Origin: Candidatus Omnitrophota bacterium
GTDB lineage: Bacteria; Omnitrophota; Omnitrophia; JAHJGZ01
Length of the DNA: 44,324 bases
Assembly (NCBI GenBank): GCA_018823795.1
Contig: JAHJGZ010000081.1
Span: 1-44,324 of the forward strand
Reading direction: 5' to 3'
Shown: piece after piece, positions 1-8,342 of the stretch
How positions within the stretch are numbered: the stretch's first letter is position 1
Layout of the letters: each line of letters opens with the position of its first letter
Translations under genes and position numbers: made by a program
Notes under the pieces: generated by a model
Told to the model about the DNA's origin: nothing
What the model saw: the letters and a program-made list of their open reading frames with translations, nothing else
The model's database searches: none

Positions 1-1
1 A

Positions 2-190
2 GTTTCGGATAGAGATATTCTGTCAGATCTGGCAGATAAAGTTATTGCGGCAAGCCCACAATCGGTTTCAGATTTTAAAAATGGAAAAAAACAAGCGTTG
101 GGGGCGTTAATGGGGAAAATAATGAAGGAGACAAAGGGGAAGGCGAACCCTCAATTGGTAAATAAAATTTTACAAGAGAAATTAAAGTAG
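2..190 (+). CDS. gatB: Aspartyl/glutamyl-tRNA amidotransferase subunit B, C-terminal fragment
   Basis: The window opens inside this gene; only the last 62 codons are present, ending at TAG 188-190. The peptide matches the C-terminal YqeY-like helical tail of GatB: it contains the patterns DLADKVIAASPQSV, DFKNGKKQALGALMGKIM and TKGKANPQLVNKIL, where KANPQ(L/M)V is a family hallmark. GatB is the kinase/transamidase-coupling subunit of the GatCAB complex, which converts Glu-tRNA(Gln) and Asp-tRNA(Asn) to the amide forms in the cytoplasm; this tail contacts tRNA. The next gene starts 14 bp downstream, so the two are probably co-transcribed. Identification of the tail is strong, but nothing upstream can be assessed. 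Confidence 0.9.
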   Translation, partial: VSDRDILSDLADKVIAASPQSVSDFKNGKKQALGALMGKIMKETKGKANPQLVNKILQEKLK

Positions 191-204
191 AGGATACCGA
201 TAGT

Positions 205-1482
205 ATGAAACACAAATGGATATTTATTGTTGGGTTATTTGTAGCACTCATAGCGGCCATAGGGACTATTTCATTTTCCGAATCTATTCCTCAAGAGGAA
301 ACATCACTCTATGAACACATTCCTCTTTTTACCGATGCGTTGACTTTTATTAAAAAATATTATGTCCGTGAGGTAACCGCGAAAGATCTTATTTATGGTG
401 CATTGCAAGGAATGCTCGGAGCCCTTGACCCGTATAGTGAATTTCTTCCTCCAAAAAAGTATGAAGATATTAAGACTGAGACCAAAGGGGAGTTTGGTGG
501 CCTTGGTTTAGTTGTTTCCATAAAGAAGAAAACGTTAACGGTTATTTCACCTATGGAAGGAACCCCTGCCGAGCGTGCGGGTATGAAGTCGGGTGATGAG
601 ATCGTTGAGATTGATGGTGTCTCAACAAAAGAGATAACATTCTCTGAAGCGGTTGAAAAGATGAGGGGAAAACCGGGGACAGAGGTTACGCTCTCTATTA
701 TTCGCAAAGGGGAAGATAAAATTTTAAGTTTTACTATTAAACGCGCTGTTATTGAAATAGAAAATATCAAAGATGCGTTTATTCTTGATGAGCATATTAG
801 TTACGTGCGGATCGTTGATTTTGGCGAGAAAACGCAAAAGATGTTGCAGCAAGCATTATCACAGCTTGAAGCAGATGGTGCCACCGCTCTCATCGTGGAT
901 CTACGGAATAATCCGGGTGGCCTTCTTGATGCAGCAGTTGCGGTATGTAATATGCTTTTAAAAAAGGGAGATTTGATCGTCTATACGAAAGATAAGTCTG
1001 GAGAAGAACAATTACGTTTTGAATCAAGTGGGAAACAATACATTTCATTTAAGCCGCTCGTCATTTTAATCAATCAGGGCAGTGCAAGCGGTTCTGAAAT
1101 TGTTGCCGGTGCGGTTAAAGATAATAAGCGGGGGATTATTATTGGCGAAAAATCATTTGGAAAAGCATCAGTACAGACGGTTATCCCTCTGCGTGATAAA
1201 TCTGCTATACGGCTGACGACAGCCGAATATTATACGCCGAGCGGTGTTTCTATTCATGGCAAAGGGATAGAACCTGATATTATTGTTGCCTATCGGAATG
1301 AGATTGTCGAAGAGTTGAAAAAAGCAGGTGAAGAGGGGAAGAAAGAACAGGAAGAGTACCTTTTTGATAAGGAAAACCGAAAAGAATTACTACTTGCCGA
1401 TTCTCAAGTGCAGCGCGCGATTGCCGTTATTAAAGGTATAGCAGTTTGGGATACATTAGAAAAAAGTAACAGTACAAAGTAG
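205..1482 (+). CDS. ctpA: Carboxyl-terminal processing protease, S41 family (CtpA/Prc type)
   Basis: 425 aa, normal length for CtpA. Residues 5-25 form a signal peptide or anchor, followed by an N-terminal helical domain with the typical GALQGMLGALDPYSEFLPP stretch. A PDZ domain follows at about residues 95-180 (GEFGGLGLVVS, then GTPAERAGMKSGDEIVEIDG). The catalytic domain has the LRNNPGGLLDAA motif, the nucleophile Ser295 in GSASGSEIVAG, and Lys320 and Gln324 in GEKSFGKASVQ, forming the Ser/Lys dyad of the family. It is a periplasmic protease that clips C-terminal tails of envelope proteins. The C-terminal end is charged and Glu/Lys-rich. It sits between gatB and a polysaccharide deacetylase (12-bp gap), a neighbourhood suggesting envelope maintenance. 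ATG start at 205. Confidence 0.95.
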   Translation: MKHKWIFIVGLFVALIAAIGTISFSESIPQEETSLYEHIPLFTDALTFIKKYYVREVTAKDLIYGALQGMLGALDPYSEFLPPKKYEDIKTETKGEFGGLGLVVSIKKKTLTVISPMEGTPAERAGMKSGDEIVEIDGVSTKEITFSEAVEKMRGKPGTEVTLSIIRKGEDKILSFTIKRAVIEIENIKDAFILDEHISYVRIVDFGEKTQKMLQQALSQLEADGATALIVDLRNNPGGLLDAAVAVCNMLLKKGDLIVYTKDKSGEEQLRFESSGKQYISFKPLVILINQGSASGSEIVAGAVKDNKRGIIIGEKSFGKASVQTVIPLRDKSAIRLTTAEYYTPSGVSIHGKGIEPDIIVAYRNEIVEELKKAGEEGKKEQEEYLFDKENRKELLLADSQVQRAIAVIKGIAVWDTLEKSNSTK

Positions 1483-1494
1483 ACTCACAGCCAC

Positions 1495-2637
1495 GTGAAA
1501 TACAACCTGACCAATCACACACCAAAACGTCCTTTCATTAATTTCAAATTGATTATTGCTCTTCTTTTTGCCGTATGTCTTATTGTGTACTTTATTATAC
1601 ATCCTTTTTCATATCGAAGTATCGTCGATCGCTGCGATCTGTTGTATTCTTTTATTGAAGGACGTATTGTTGAACGTTCCGGTGTCTTAACGGCTATTAA
1701 GAAAAGTTCGGAGATCGTCATTAAATATGGTGTTAAATATAAACAGTGGGAGATAGCGTTACATCTTTTGCCAGACGTCAATCTTGAAAAATTTTGGAGA
1801 GGGATTGAACAGAACATTCCTGAAGAATATGACGTGCGAAAAAAGAAGCTCATTAACGATGATCATGAAATGCTTGATGTTACAGTGTATTACAAGGGAT
1901 TTGCCGTGTGTCTTCTTACTCTTGCCCATGACCATACCGCAAAGAATACCGGTAAGATTGTTTTTGTTGTCGACGATGTAGGATACAATAAAAACCATGA
2001 AGATTTACTTTTTTCCCTTCCCGCACAAGTGGTTGTATCGATCCTGCCACAACTGCCATTTTCTCGCCATTTTTCCCGTGAAGCAGATCGTCGAGGATAT
2101 GATGTTATGTTGCATCTTCCCCTTGAGGCAGAAAAAGATTTTCTTGATCCGGGACCGGGTGCGATTCGTGTGTCAATGATACCAGAAGAAATAAGACGCA
2201 TAATAAGAGAAAATATTGCAACCGTTCCAAATGCTATTGGGGTCAACAACCATATGGGATCGAAAGTGACCGCTGATGATGAGGCAATGGAAATCATTGT
2301 ATCGTTTTTTAAAGAAAGAAATTTTTTCTTTCTTGATAGTATTACTTCGCAACATACAGTTGTTCAACAGGTTGCGGACAGAGTGGATGTCCCGTATATA
2401 AAGCGTAATGTCTTCCTTGATAATAACAACGATCCACAGTATATTAAACAACAAATAAAACAACTCATTGCGTATGCCAAACAGCATTCCTTTGCTATCG
2501 GCATCGGGCACTATCGCCGAAATACGTTGCGTGTGCTGTTAGAAGTAATACCGCAGCTTGAAGAAGAGGGGGTAGAGCTTGTGAGAATAGGGGAAGTATT
2601 GAAAAGGTCAAATGAAGCCAAGGCTTACGGAACGTAA
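1495..2637 (+). CDS. Divergent polysaccharide deacetylase family protein (YibQ/DUF610 type)
   Basis: 380 aa starting with GTG, 12 bp after the protease gene. One membrane anchor (about residues 18-39) precedes a roughly 110-residue variable region, then the divergent polysaccharide deacetylase domain from about residue 155: IVFVVDDVGYNK, LPAQVVVSILPQLPFS, GYDVMLHLPLEAE, GVNNHMGSKVTAD, FFFLDSITS and the closing AIGIGHYRRNTLRVL. These strands match the DUF610/YibQ group, a NodB-like barrel normally encoded beside CtpA and EnvC-type genes. It presumably acts on envelope polysaccharide in the periplasm, but the substrate is unknown. The last residues (NEAKAYGT) are encoded by the left arm of an intergenic palindromic element (2611-2648), so the natural C-terminus has been replaced or extended by that repeat. 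Confidence 0.85.
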   Translation: MKYNLTNHTPKRPFINFKLIIALLFAVCLIVYFIIHPFSYRSIVDRCDLLYSFIEGRIVERSGVLTAIKKSSEIVIKYGVKYKQWEIALHLLPDVNLEKFWRGIEQNIPEEYDVRKKKLINDDHEMLDVTVYYKGFAVCLLTLAHDHTAKNTGKIVFVVDDVGYNKNHEDLLFSLPAQVVVSILPQLPFSRHFSREADRRGYDVMLHLPLEAEKDFLDPGPGAIRVSMIPEEIRRIIRENIATVPNAIGVNNHMGSKVTADDEAMEIIVSFFKERNFFFLDSITSQHTVVQQVADRVDVPYIKRNVFLDNNNDPQYIKQQIKQLIAYAKQHSFAIGIGHYRRNTLRVLLEVIPQLEEEGVELVRIGEVLKRSNEAKAYGT

Positions 2638-2820
2638 GCCTTGCGGCTGAATTTGACCCAGCACTAATTTTTACTAAATTCTTTTTATCAATATTTTAAG
2701 CTTTTATTTAATAATTATGTTGAAGGTTGACCGTCATTGTTTTTAAAAAACTTAGTGCTGGGTTTAATTCGCACACATGATTTATGTCGCACCGTATGCT
2801 CTATAAATCATGTGCTCATT
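2611..2820. repeat. Three-arm (cloverleaf-like) palindromic element, copy 1
   Basis: Closing pairs AATGA (2611-2615) with TCATT (2816-2820). Left arm: AGCC-AAGGCTTACG, loop GAA, CGTAAGCCTT, 2-nt bulge GC, GGCT (2616-2648). Middle branch: GAATT (2649-2653) with AATTC (2766-2770), then ACCCAGCACTAA (2656-2667) with TTAGTGCTGGGT (2752-2763), enclosing 84 AT-rich nt. Right arm: GCAC, 2-nt bulge AC, ATGATTTAT (2777-2785) with ATAAATCAT-GTGC (2803-2815). It begins inside the deacetylase 3' end and stops 1 nt before the Shine-Dalgarno of tsaD. It is the reference copy for the family described in the findings. Confidence 0.85.
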
Positions 2821-2833
2821 AAAAGGAAACAAA

Positions 2834-3823
2834 ATGATAACCCTCGGGATCGAAACATCGTGTGACGAAACCGCCTGTGCAGTTTTAGAAAATGCGGACC
2901 AATTGCGTTCGAATATCATTGCATCAAGTTTAGCCCGTCATCGCCCGTTTGGCGGTATCGTGCCTGAAATAGCATCTCGTCATACGCTCGAGAGTATTGT
3001 TCCGGTCTATCAAGAAGCATTACGGAAAGCAAAGATTACGCAAGAGGATCTTTCGTTAGTGAGTGTTACCTATGGACCGGGGCTTATTGGTTCTCTTTTA
3101 GTCGGTGTTTCATTTGCTAAAGCGTTGAGTTTTAGTGTAGGTGTACCGTTAATTGGCGTGAATCATCTACATGCTCATATTTATGCAAATTTTATCGGGA
3201 CACGCCTGCCACGCTCTCCTTTTATAGGATTGGTTGTTTCGGGAGGACATACGAGCGTTGTTTTTTGTAAAGACGGCTCTTTCCGTGAACTTGCCACGAC
3301 GCGTGATGATGCCTGTGGAGAGGCGTTTGATAAGGTTGCGAAAATGTTAGGGCTTGGTTTTCCCGGCGGTCCTGTTATTGAAAAAATGGCCAAGAAAGGA
3401 GACCCGACCCGTATTACTTTCAGGTGTGGGCAGTTTAAAGATAACTTTGATTTTAGTTTTAGCGGTATAAAGACAGCGGTCCTTTATTATATTCAGAAAT
3501 GCCAAAACATAAAAAAAGAGATTCCTGATATTTGTGCATCGTTTCAGAAGGCAGTGGTGAGTGATATTGTACGAAAGACTATAACGCTTGCAATACAAAA
3601 GGGTGTTACATATATTGCTGTCGGTGGTGGCGTAAGTGCCAATTCCTACTTGCGAAAAATGCTCTCGAAAGAAGGGGCAGAACGTGGTATTATAGTTTTA
3701 TTGCCGCCACGGGAACATTCCTTGGATAATGGGGCAATGATTGCGCGGCATGGCTATGCGCTGTATAAGGCGGGGAAAAGATCTGATATGCGTTTAACTG
3801 CCGTGCCGGGACTGGGGATGTAA
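2834..3823 (+). CDS. tsaD: tRNA N6-adenosine threonylcarbamoyltransferase TsaD
   Basis: 329 aa. TsaD transfers threonylcarbamoyl to A37 of ANN-decoding tRNAs (t6A synthesis) in complex with TsaB/TsaE. Visible family signatures are LGIETSCDETACAV at the N-terminus, the metal-binding HLHAH (His111 and His115, the same numbering as in the E. coli enzyme with this start), VVSGGHTS, FSFSGIKTA, VGGGVSAN and HSLDNGAMIA. I place the start at ATG 2834, preceded by AAAAGGAAACAAA, rather than at ATG 2810, which falls inside the right arm of the palindromic element. The usual neighbours tsaB/tsaE are not in this window. The stop codon runs directly into a 7-bp tandem repeat. Confidence 0.96.
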   Translation: MITLGIETSCDETACAVLENADQLRSNIIASSLARHRPFGGIVPEIASRHTLESIVPVYQEALRKAKITQEDLSLVSVTYGPGLIGSLLVGVSFAKALSFSVGVPLIGVNHLHAHIYANFIGTRLPRSPFIGLVVSGGHTSVVFCKDGSFRELATTRDDACGEAFDKVAKMLGLGFPGGPVIEKMAKKGDPTRITFRCGQFKDNFDFSFSGIKTAVLYYIQKCQNIKKEIPDICASFQKAVVSDIVRKTITLAIQKGVTYIAVGGGVSANSYLRKMLSKEGAERGIIVLLPPREHSLDNGAMIARHGYALYKAGKRSDMRLTAVPGLGM

Positions 3824-3824
3824 A

Positions 3825-3866
3825 GATAAAAGATAAAAGATAAAAGATAAAAGATAAAAGATAAAG
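3825..3866. repeat. Tandem repeat, six copies of the 7-mer GATAAAA
   Basis: Six near-perfect units of GATAAAA follow immediately after the tsaD stop codon (3821-3823) and end about 60 bp before the larB start. The array is a pure microsatellite and so prone to slippage. It lies in the tsaD-larB spacer rather than in a coding frame, so length changes would alter spacing only. Confidence 0.9.
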
Positions 3867-3927
3867 GCCTTATAGCGGATATGAATAGGTATCGTTGTTT
3901 ATCCTTTTTCCTTTGGAGCGGAGCGAC

Positions 3928-4683
3928 ATGTATTCAGAACAATCCATAAAAAAAATTCTATCCAATGTACAAACAAAGAAGCTCTCCCTCAACGGGGCGT
4001 TTAAAAAATTAAAGCACCTGCCGTATGAAGATTTATCGTTTGCACGGCTTGATCATCATCGACATATCAGGCAGGGTTTACCCGAGGTTATTTATGCACC
4101 GGGTAAGTCTATCAAGCAAATGGTACGGATTGTTGCATCATTTAAAAAGAAGAAAGGATCCATCATCATTACAAGGTTGGAAGAGGCTGATTATCGGAAA
4201 CTGAAGAAAAAGTTTTCATTCCTTTTGTATTCTACGCACGGTAAAATAGCATATTATAAAACGGGAGGGAAGAAAGATAACAATGGATCCAAAAACACTA
4301 TTGCCGTTATTACTGCTGGTACTGGCGATATACCTGTTGCTGAGGAAGCTGCGATAACGCTTGAAGCCATGAATCAACAGGTGAGCAGGATATATGATTG
4401 TGGTGTTGCAGGATTGCATCGTCTTTTCGATGCACTTCCTCTCTTACATAAGGCAAAAGCAATTATTTGCATTGCCGGCATGGAGGGGGCGTTAGCAAGC
4501 GTTATTGCCGGTTTGGTAGAACGGCCGGTGATTGCTGTTCCAACGAGTGTGGGATATGGTGCAAGTTTTTCCGGGATTGCACCACTGCTTACTATGTTAA
4601 ATTCATGCGTTCCCGGTGTCGCAGTAGTAAACATTGATAATGGATTTGGGGCTGCCTGTTTTGCATTAAAAATAACCGATTGA
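3928..4683 (+). CDS. larB: Nickel-pincer cofactor biosynthesis protein LarB (PurE-like carboxylase/hydrolase)
   Basis: 251 aa. LarB carboxylates nicotinic acid adenine dinucleotide and hydrolyses the phosphoanhydride to give pyridinium-3,5-biscarboxylate mononucleotide, the first step of the nickel-pincer nucleotide pathway. The N-terminal part has the family pattern KHLPYEDLSFARLDHHRHIR followed by GLPEVIYAPGKS. The C-terminal PurE-like half shows TAGTGDIPVAEEAAITLE, YDCGVAGLHRL, IAGMEGALASVIAGL and PTSVGYGASF-GIAPLLTMLN, then VVNIDNGFGAA. Start ATG 3928 is chosen because GGAGCGGAG lies just upstream and the family N-terminus begins there; an in-frame ATG at 3895 would add 11 residues. larC follows at 5362; larA and larE are not in the window. 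Confidence 0.93.
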   Translation: MYSEQSIKKILSNVQTKKLSLNGAFKKLKHLPYEDLSFARLDHHRHIRQGLPEVIYAPGKSIKQMVRIVASFKKKKGSIIITRLEEADYRKLKKKFSFLLYSTHGKIAYYKTGGKKDNNGSKNTIAVITAGTGDIPVAEEAAITLEAMNQQVSRIYDCGVAGLHRLFDALPLLHKAKAIICIAGMEGALASVIAGLVERPVIAVPTSVGYGASFSGIAPLLTMLNSCVPGVAVVNIDNGFGAACFALKITD

Positions 4684-4686
4684 TTA

Positions 4687-4962
4687 CATGAAAACATAAC
4701 TTAGCGAACCTGCCTGCCGGCAGGCAGGTGAAATGAAGCTAAGTTATGCGTTTGAATGTACCCAGCACCCAGCAACAAGTGACGGAAAGAAGAGAAAAAA
4801 GATTAAAAAAGATGATTAAAACTATATGGTCAAGCATGCAGTGGTGTTACATTACGCATTAAAGATGCACTGAAATAATGCAACTGGGTGCTGGGTTAAA
4901 TTTGCAGACGGCCTAACGGCCTATACTTTACGTCATTATATTCCGTAAAGTATCTGCTCATG
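4687..4962. repeat. Three-arm palindromic element, copy 2 (fills the larB-PilZ spacer)
   Basis: This fills essentially the whole 291-bp spacer. Closing pairs CATGA (4687-4691) with TCATG (4958-4962), a compensated change from copy 1. Left arm: AAAC-ATAACTTAGC with GCTAAGTTAT, bulge GC, GTTT (4692-4753); its loop carries the 20-bp palindrome at 4709-4728. Middle: GAAT/ATTT with ACCCAGCACCCAG (4760-4772) pairing CTGGGTGCTGGGT (4884-4896). Right arm: GCAG, bulge AC, mini-hairpin GGCC-TAAC-GGCC (4910-4921), then ATACTTTACG with CGTAAAGTAT and CTGC (to 4957). TAAGGAG follows directly and serves the PilZ gene. Confidence 0.85.
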
Positions 4963-4974
4963 TAAGGAGAACCA

Positions 4975-5340
4975 ATGAAACAAGAGGAACGACGACGGTT
5001 TAAACGGTATCCCTGTAATATTCCGCTCGAGTATTATCTTTACTCTTCAAAAATAAAAGGAGGCCAGTCAAAAATTCAGAATGTCAGCAAAGGGGGACTT
5101 ATGTTTCCTATGAAAACAGCTCCTTTTCCCGATACCGTTATTGTGGTAAAAATTGATTCAAAAAAAATAGCAAAGTATGTTGATTTTAATACGATACTTC
5201 TTGATACCGATGGCAATCCGATCGGCCGGGTGACCTATGTCAGTGAGAATAAGAGAAGAAAGGCGTATGAAGTTGGTGTCCGCTTTCTTGAGAAGCCCCG
5301 TACTGAGGCAGAAAAAAAACAGTATGAACAAAGGAAATGA
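4975..5340 (+). CDS. PilZ domain protein (c-di-GMP receptor candidate)
   Basis: 121 aa, a single PilZ domain. The N-terminal ERRRFKRYPC supplies the arginine-rich RxxxR segment and NVSKGGLMF corresponds to the (D/N)xSxxG motif; together these bind cyclic di-GMP in characterised PilZ proteins. The rest is beta-barrel-like, ending in VGVRFLEKP. ATG 4975 is preceded by TAAGGAGAACCA. It sits between larB and larC without an obvious functional link, separated from larB by a palindromic element and from larC by 21 bp. With a second PilZ protein at 38731 and a GEMM riboswitch at 10.75 kb it suggests cyclic-dinucleotide signalling in this organism. Output partner unknown. Confidence 0.85.
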   Translation: MKQEERRRFKRYPCNIPLEYYLYSSKIKGGQSKIQNVSKGGLMFPMKTAPFPDTVIVVKIDSKKIAKYVDFNTILLDTDGNPIGRVTYVSENKRRKAYEVGVRFLEKPRTEAEKKQYEQRK

Positions 5341-5361
5341 AAAAGAGAGGGATAGCACAGA

Positions 5362-6579
5362 GTGAAAAAGAGTGAAAAGCACATTGCCATTTTTGATTGT
5401 TATTCGGGGGTGAGTGGGGATATGGCAGTCGGTGCTTTTCTTGATTGCGGGATGGATTTTGCGCATCTTAAACGAGAATTACAAAAACTCAAGCTCAACG
5501 GGTATGTCATTTCAAAACAAAAAGTAAAGAAGAAGGGGATACAAGGAACAAAGTTTACTGTTACCATTACACAGAAACGGGGGCATAAAAAAAAGGCGAT
5601 AACCTTTCGGGAAATTAAATCTCTCTTAGACAGAAGCAGTTTGGACAAGAATAGTATAGCGTTAAGTAAACAGATTTTTACTGAGCTTGCCAAAGCTGAA
5701 GGGGCCGTTCATGGACAAAAATGTGATGATGTTCACTTCCACGAAGTTGGTGCTGTCGATTCTATTATTGATATTGTATCAGTAGCGATCTGTTTTACAT
5801 TTTTTAATATTAAAAAGGCATACGTAAAGAATATTCACATTGGTTCGGGAAGTGTTCGTACCTCCTCACATGGGACATTTCCTCTTCCTGCACCGGCAAC
5901 GATTAAATTGCTTGAAGGATATCCCCTTACCTTTACTAATATTCCTCATGAACTTATAACGCCGACAGGCGCTTCCTGTATTGCAACACTTACGCAGCCC
6001 AATGATGCTATTCCTCCTCTTGTGGTAGACCGCATTGGTTATGGGGCAGGAACGAATGAATTCAATGAACGATCTAATTTTTTTCGTCTCATGATTGGCC
6101 GTTTGCAGCACGCGTTACACGAAGAAGAACTGAGCCTTGTGGAAACGAATATTGATGATATGCAACCCTTTGTGTATGAGGAACTTTTTGAAAAACTTTT
6201 TGCTCGTGGTGCTCGTGATGTATTTGTGACCCCCATTCTTATGAAGAAAAATCGGCCCGCACATATGCTATCCGTGCTGTGCGAGCAGACTCGTGAAGAG
6301 ATAATGTTGAATATACTCTTTTCCGAAACATCAACGATCGGTGTACGGGTTCAAACCGTGAGGCGTGCCACACTGTCGCGTGAGATTGTATCCGTTAAAA
6401 CAAAATTCGGTTCCGTACAGGTAAAAGTAAGTAAGAACACTCCTTCTAAGGGCGATAGTAGTATACGCAAAGCCTATCCCGAATATGAATCATGTAAACG
6501 TATCGCCCAGAGGAAGAAAGTGCCATTGCTTGCGGTGTATTCAGAAGCACAATACTGCGCTCAAAAAAATGGATGGTAG
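5362..6579 (+). CDS. larC: Nickel-pincer cofactor biosynthesis protein LarC (nickel insertion)
   Basis: 405 aa, full length, starting with GTG at 5362. LarC is the CTP-dependent nickel insertase that completes the pincer cofactor. Signatures are FDCYSGVSGDMAVGAFLD at the N-terminus, the His-rich HFHEVGAVDSIIDIV, SSHGTFPLPAPAT, ELITPTGAS and, in the C-terminal half, VETNIDDMQPFVYEELFEKL and TSTIGVRVQTVRR. In some lactobacilli larC is split by a programmed frameshift; here a single continuous frame covers both halves. With larB nearby this is half of a cofactor pathway; the sulfur-inserting LarE and the lactate racemase LarA are not visible in this window. Confidence 0.93.
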   Translation: MKKSEKHIAIFDCYSGVSGDMAVGAFLDCGMDFAHLKRELQKLKLNGYVISKQKVKKKGIQGTKFTVTITQKRGHKKKAITFREIKSLLDRSSLDKNSIALSKQIFTELAKAEGAVHGQKCDDVHFHEVGAVDSIIDIVSVAICFTFFNIKKAYVKNIHIGSGSVRTSSHGTFPLPAPATIKLLEGYPLTFTNIPHELITPTGASCIATLTQPNDAIPPLVVDRIGYGAGTNEFNERSNFFRLMIGRLQHALHEEELSLVETNIDDMQPFVYEELFEKLFARGARDVFVTPILMKKNRPAHMLSVLCEQTREEIMLNILFSETSTIGVRVQTVRRATLSREIVSVKTKFGSVQVKVSKNTPSKGDSSIRKAYPEYESCKRIAQRKKVPLLAVYSEAQYCAQKNGW

Positions 6580-6611
6580 CAAACGTTTTTAAAAGAGTAG
6601 CGTAATATACT

Positions 6612-7115
6612 ATGCATATAATTGATGAAAAGTTTAAGCACAATAAATGGCAGTATATAGGACAATGCTTTTTGGCAGCAGTATCGATATTTATTGTACT
6701 GTTGTTTCTTGATGCTCGCTCAAATAGCGCAATTATTGCTTCCTTGGGAGCAAGTTTTTTTATCGTATTTACTATGCCGGAAACGCAAGCGTCTAGTCCA
6801 CGGTTTCTTATCGGCGGATATTGCGTTGGCATCATTACAGGATGCATTTGTTATTATTTGTCGATAATGCCTGTATTTGCACAACTACCCTTTATTCAAG
6901 CATTTTCATATGAAATCTTTGGTGCCTGTGCAGTGGGGGTAGCAATATTTGTCATGGTGATTACTGACACTGAACACCCACCCGCAGCCGGTGTTGCGTT
7001 AGGCTTTGTTCTTAATGGATACAATCTTAGAACGATTGCCGTTGTTCTTATAGGAATAATTTCCTTAGCAGTTATAAAGACAGGGTTAAAACCAGTTTTA
7101 AAAAATTTGTTATAA
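6612..7115 (+). CDS. HPP family integral membrane protein
   Basis: 167 aa with four predicted hydrophobic segments (about residues 15-32, 38-55, 63-95 and 105-160). The family-defining motif is present as TEHPPAAGVALGF near residue 121, and SLGASFFIVFTMPET matches the usual ASLGAS-ll-f segment. HPP proteins are small inner-membrane proteins; plant chloroplast homologues have been linked to nitrite transport, but the bacterial role is not settled. ATG 6612 follows larC by 32 bp with no strong Shine-Dalgarno (AAAGAGTAG upstream). No partner is evident from the neighbours larC and rmuC. Confidence 0.85.
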   Translation: MHIIDEKFKHNKWQYIGQCFLAAVSIFIVLLFLDARSNSAIIASLGASFFIVFTMPETQASSPRFLIGGYCVGIITGCICYYLSIMPVFAQLPFIQAFSYEIFGACAVGVAIFVMVITDTEHPPAAGVALGFVLNGYNLRTIAVVLIGIISLAVIKTGLKPVLKNLL

Positions 7116-7151
7116 TAGACAACATGAATAGATAATGAAGGATTTGAGTTA

Positions 7152-8333
7152 ATGAACATTGTTTTCATTGCTATAATATTCGTTGGTGGATTTATTGTCG
7201 GGTTTATCGTTGCTTTTATGCTTTTGCGTGAGAAGAAAGCTCAGGTGAAGGAGCATATTAATGCATTTCTTGATCAGGTGAAGGCCAGTTTAGGCAGTAT
7301 TCAACACGAAGCATTATCAAAGGCAAGCGAAAACTTTTTACATATGGCAAAAGAACGTTTGGGAACGGAAAGAGAAGTAAATGCTAAGGAATTAGAAGCA
7401 AAAAAAGGTCTGATTGATCAGCAGCTTGGACGTATGACCATTGAACTCGATAAAGTCACCGCGGTTGTCAAAGATCTTGAAAAAGACCGGGAATCAAAAT
7501 TTGGCGAACTTGCAAATCAGCTGAAGACTACCAGTGAACAGACAGCGGCACTTATGAATACCACGAATATGCTTCGTGAGGTATTGGGCAGTACAAAGGC
7601 ACGAGGGCAGTGGGGGGAGCGAATGGCAGAAGATGTCCTGCGGCTTGCCGGATTTATTGAAAATGTCAATTATCTTAAACAAAAAGCGATAGGAGACGAT
7701 AAGGGGCGCCCGGATTTTACCTTTATCCTGCCGCGTGATCTTAAATTGAATATGGACGTTAAGTTTCCTTTAGATAACTATGCACGATATGTCGAAGCAA
7801 AAACAGAAATGGAAAAAGAAAAATTTTGCAGTAATTTTCTGCGAGATGTTAAGGCGCGGATAAGGGAAGTGACTACTCGTGAATATATTAATCCCAAACA
7901 AAATACCCTTGACTACGTGATTCTTTTTATTCCAAATGAACAGATCTACACGTTCATTCATGAGCGGAACAGTTCCCTTATCGATGAAGGAATAAAAAAT
8001 AAAGTTGTTTGTTGTTCTCCGATCACTCTTTTTGCCGTGTTAGCAGTTATTCGGCAAGCAATCGACAATTTCGCTTTAGAAAAAGCGTCAAATGAAATGT
8101 TGTCATTGTACGGTGCATTCAATAAGCAGTGGGGCGAGTTTTGTAAAAAAATGGAAGACCTTGGTAAACGCATTGGAGACACTCAAAAAGAGTACAATGC
8201 ACTTTCGACGACAAGACAACAGAAGCTTGAAGTGCCATTGAAGAAAATAGAAGTGTTACGAACACAACGAGGGTTGCCTGTCAATGATGAGCAGGAAGAA
8301 AATCTTCTTATCAATGAGCCACAGAAAGAATAG
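7152..8333 (+). CDS. rmuC: RmuC family protein (DNA recombination limiting protein)
   Basis: 393 aa. One N-terminal membrane helix (residues 3-24) is followed by a long coiled coil to about residue 140 (repeated Glu/Lys/Gln heptads, KELEAKKGLIDQQLGRM, TSEQTAALMNTTNMLREVLG). The PD-(D/E)XK-like RmuC domain follows: RGQWGERMAEDVLRLAGF, GRPDFTFILPRDLKLNMDVKFPLDNYARY, YVILFIPNEQIY and CSPITLFAVLAVIRQA. RmuC limits inversions at short inverted repeats in E. coli, which is notable in a genome this rich in palindromic spacers. Start ATG 7152; the next gene begins 9 bp after its stop, so the two are probably co-transcribed. Confidence 0.92.
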   Translation: MNIVFIAIIFVGGFIVGFIVAFMLLREKKAQVKEHINAFLDQVKASLGSIQHEALSKASENFLHMAKERLGTEREVNAKELEAKKGLIDQQLGRMTIELDKVTAVVKDLEKDRESKFGELANQLKTTSEQTAALMNTTNMLREVLGSTKARGQWGERMAEDVLRLAGFIENVNYLKQKAIGDDKGRPDFTFILPRDLKLNMDVKFPLDNYARYVEAKTEMEKEKFCSNFLRDVKARIREVTTREYINPKQNTLDYVILFIPNEQIYTFIHERNSSLIDEGIKNKVVCCSPITLFAVLAVIRQAIDNFALEKASNEMLSLYGAFNKQWGEFCKKMEDLGKRIGDTQKEYNALSTTRQQKLEVPLKKIEVLRTQRGLPVNDEQEENLLINEPQKE

Positions 8334-8342
8334 TAAGCGTAT

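Noticed and set aside
5362-6579. Programmed frameshift in larC
   Set aside because: The frame is continuous through both halves of the protein, so no recoding is needed.
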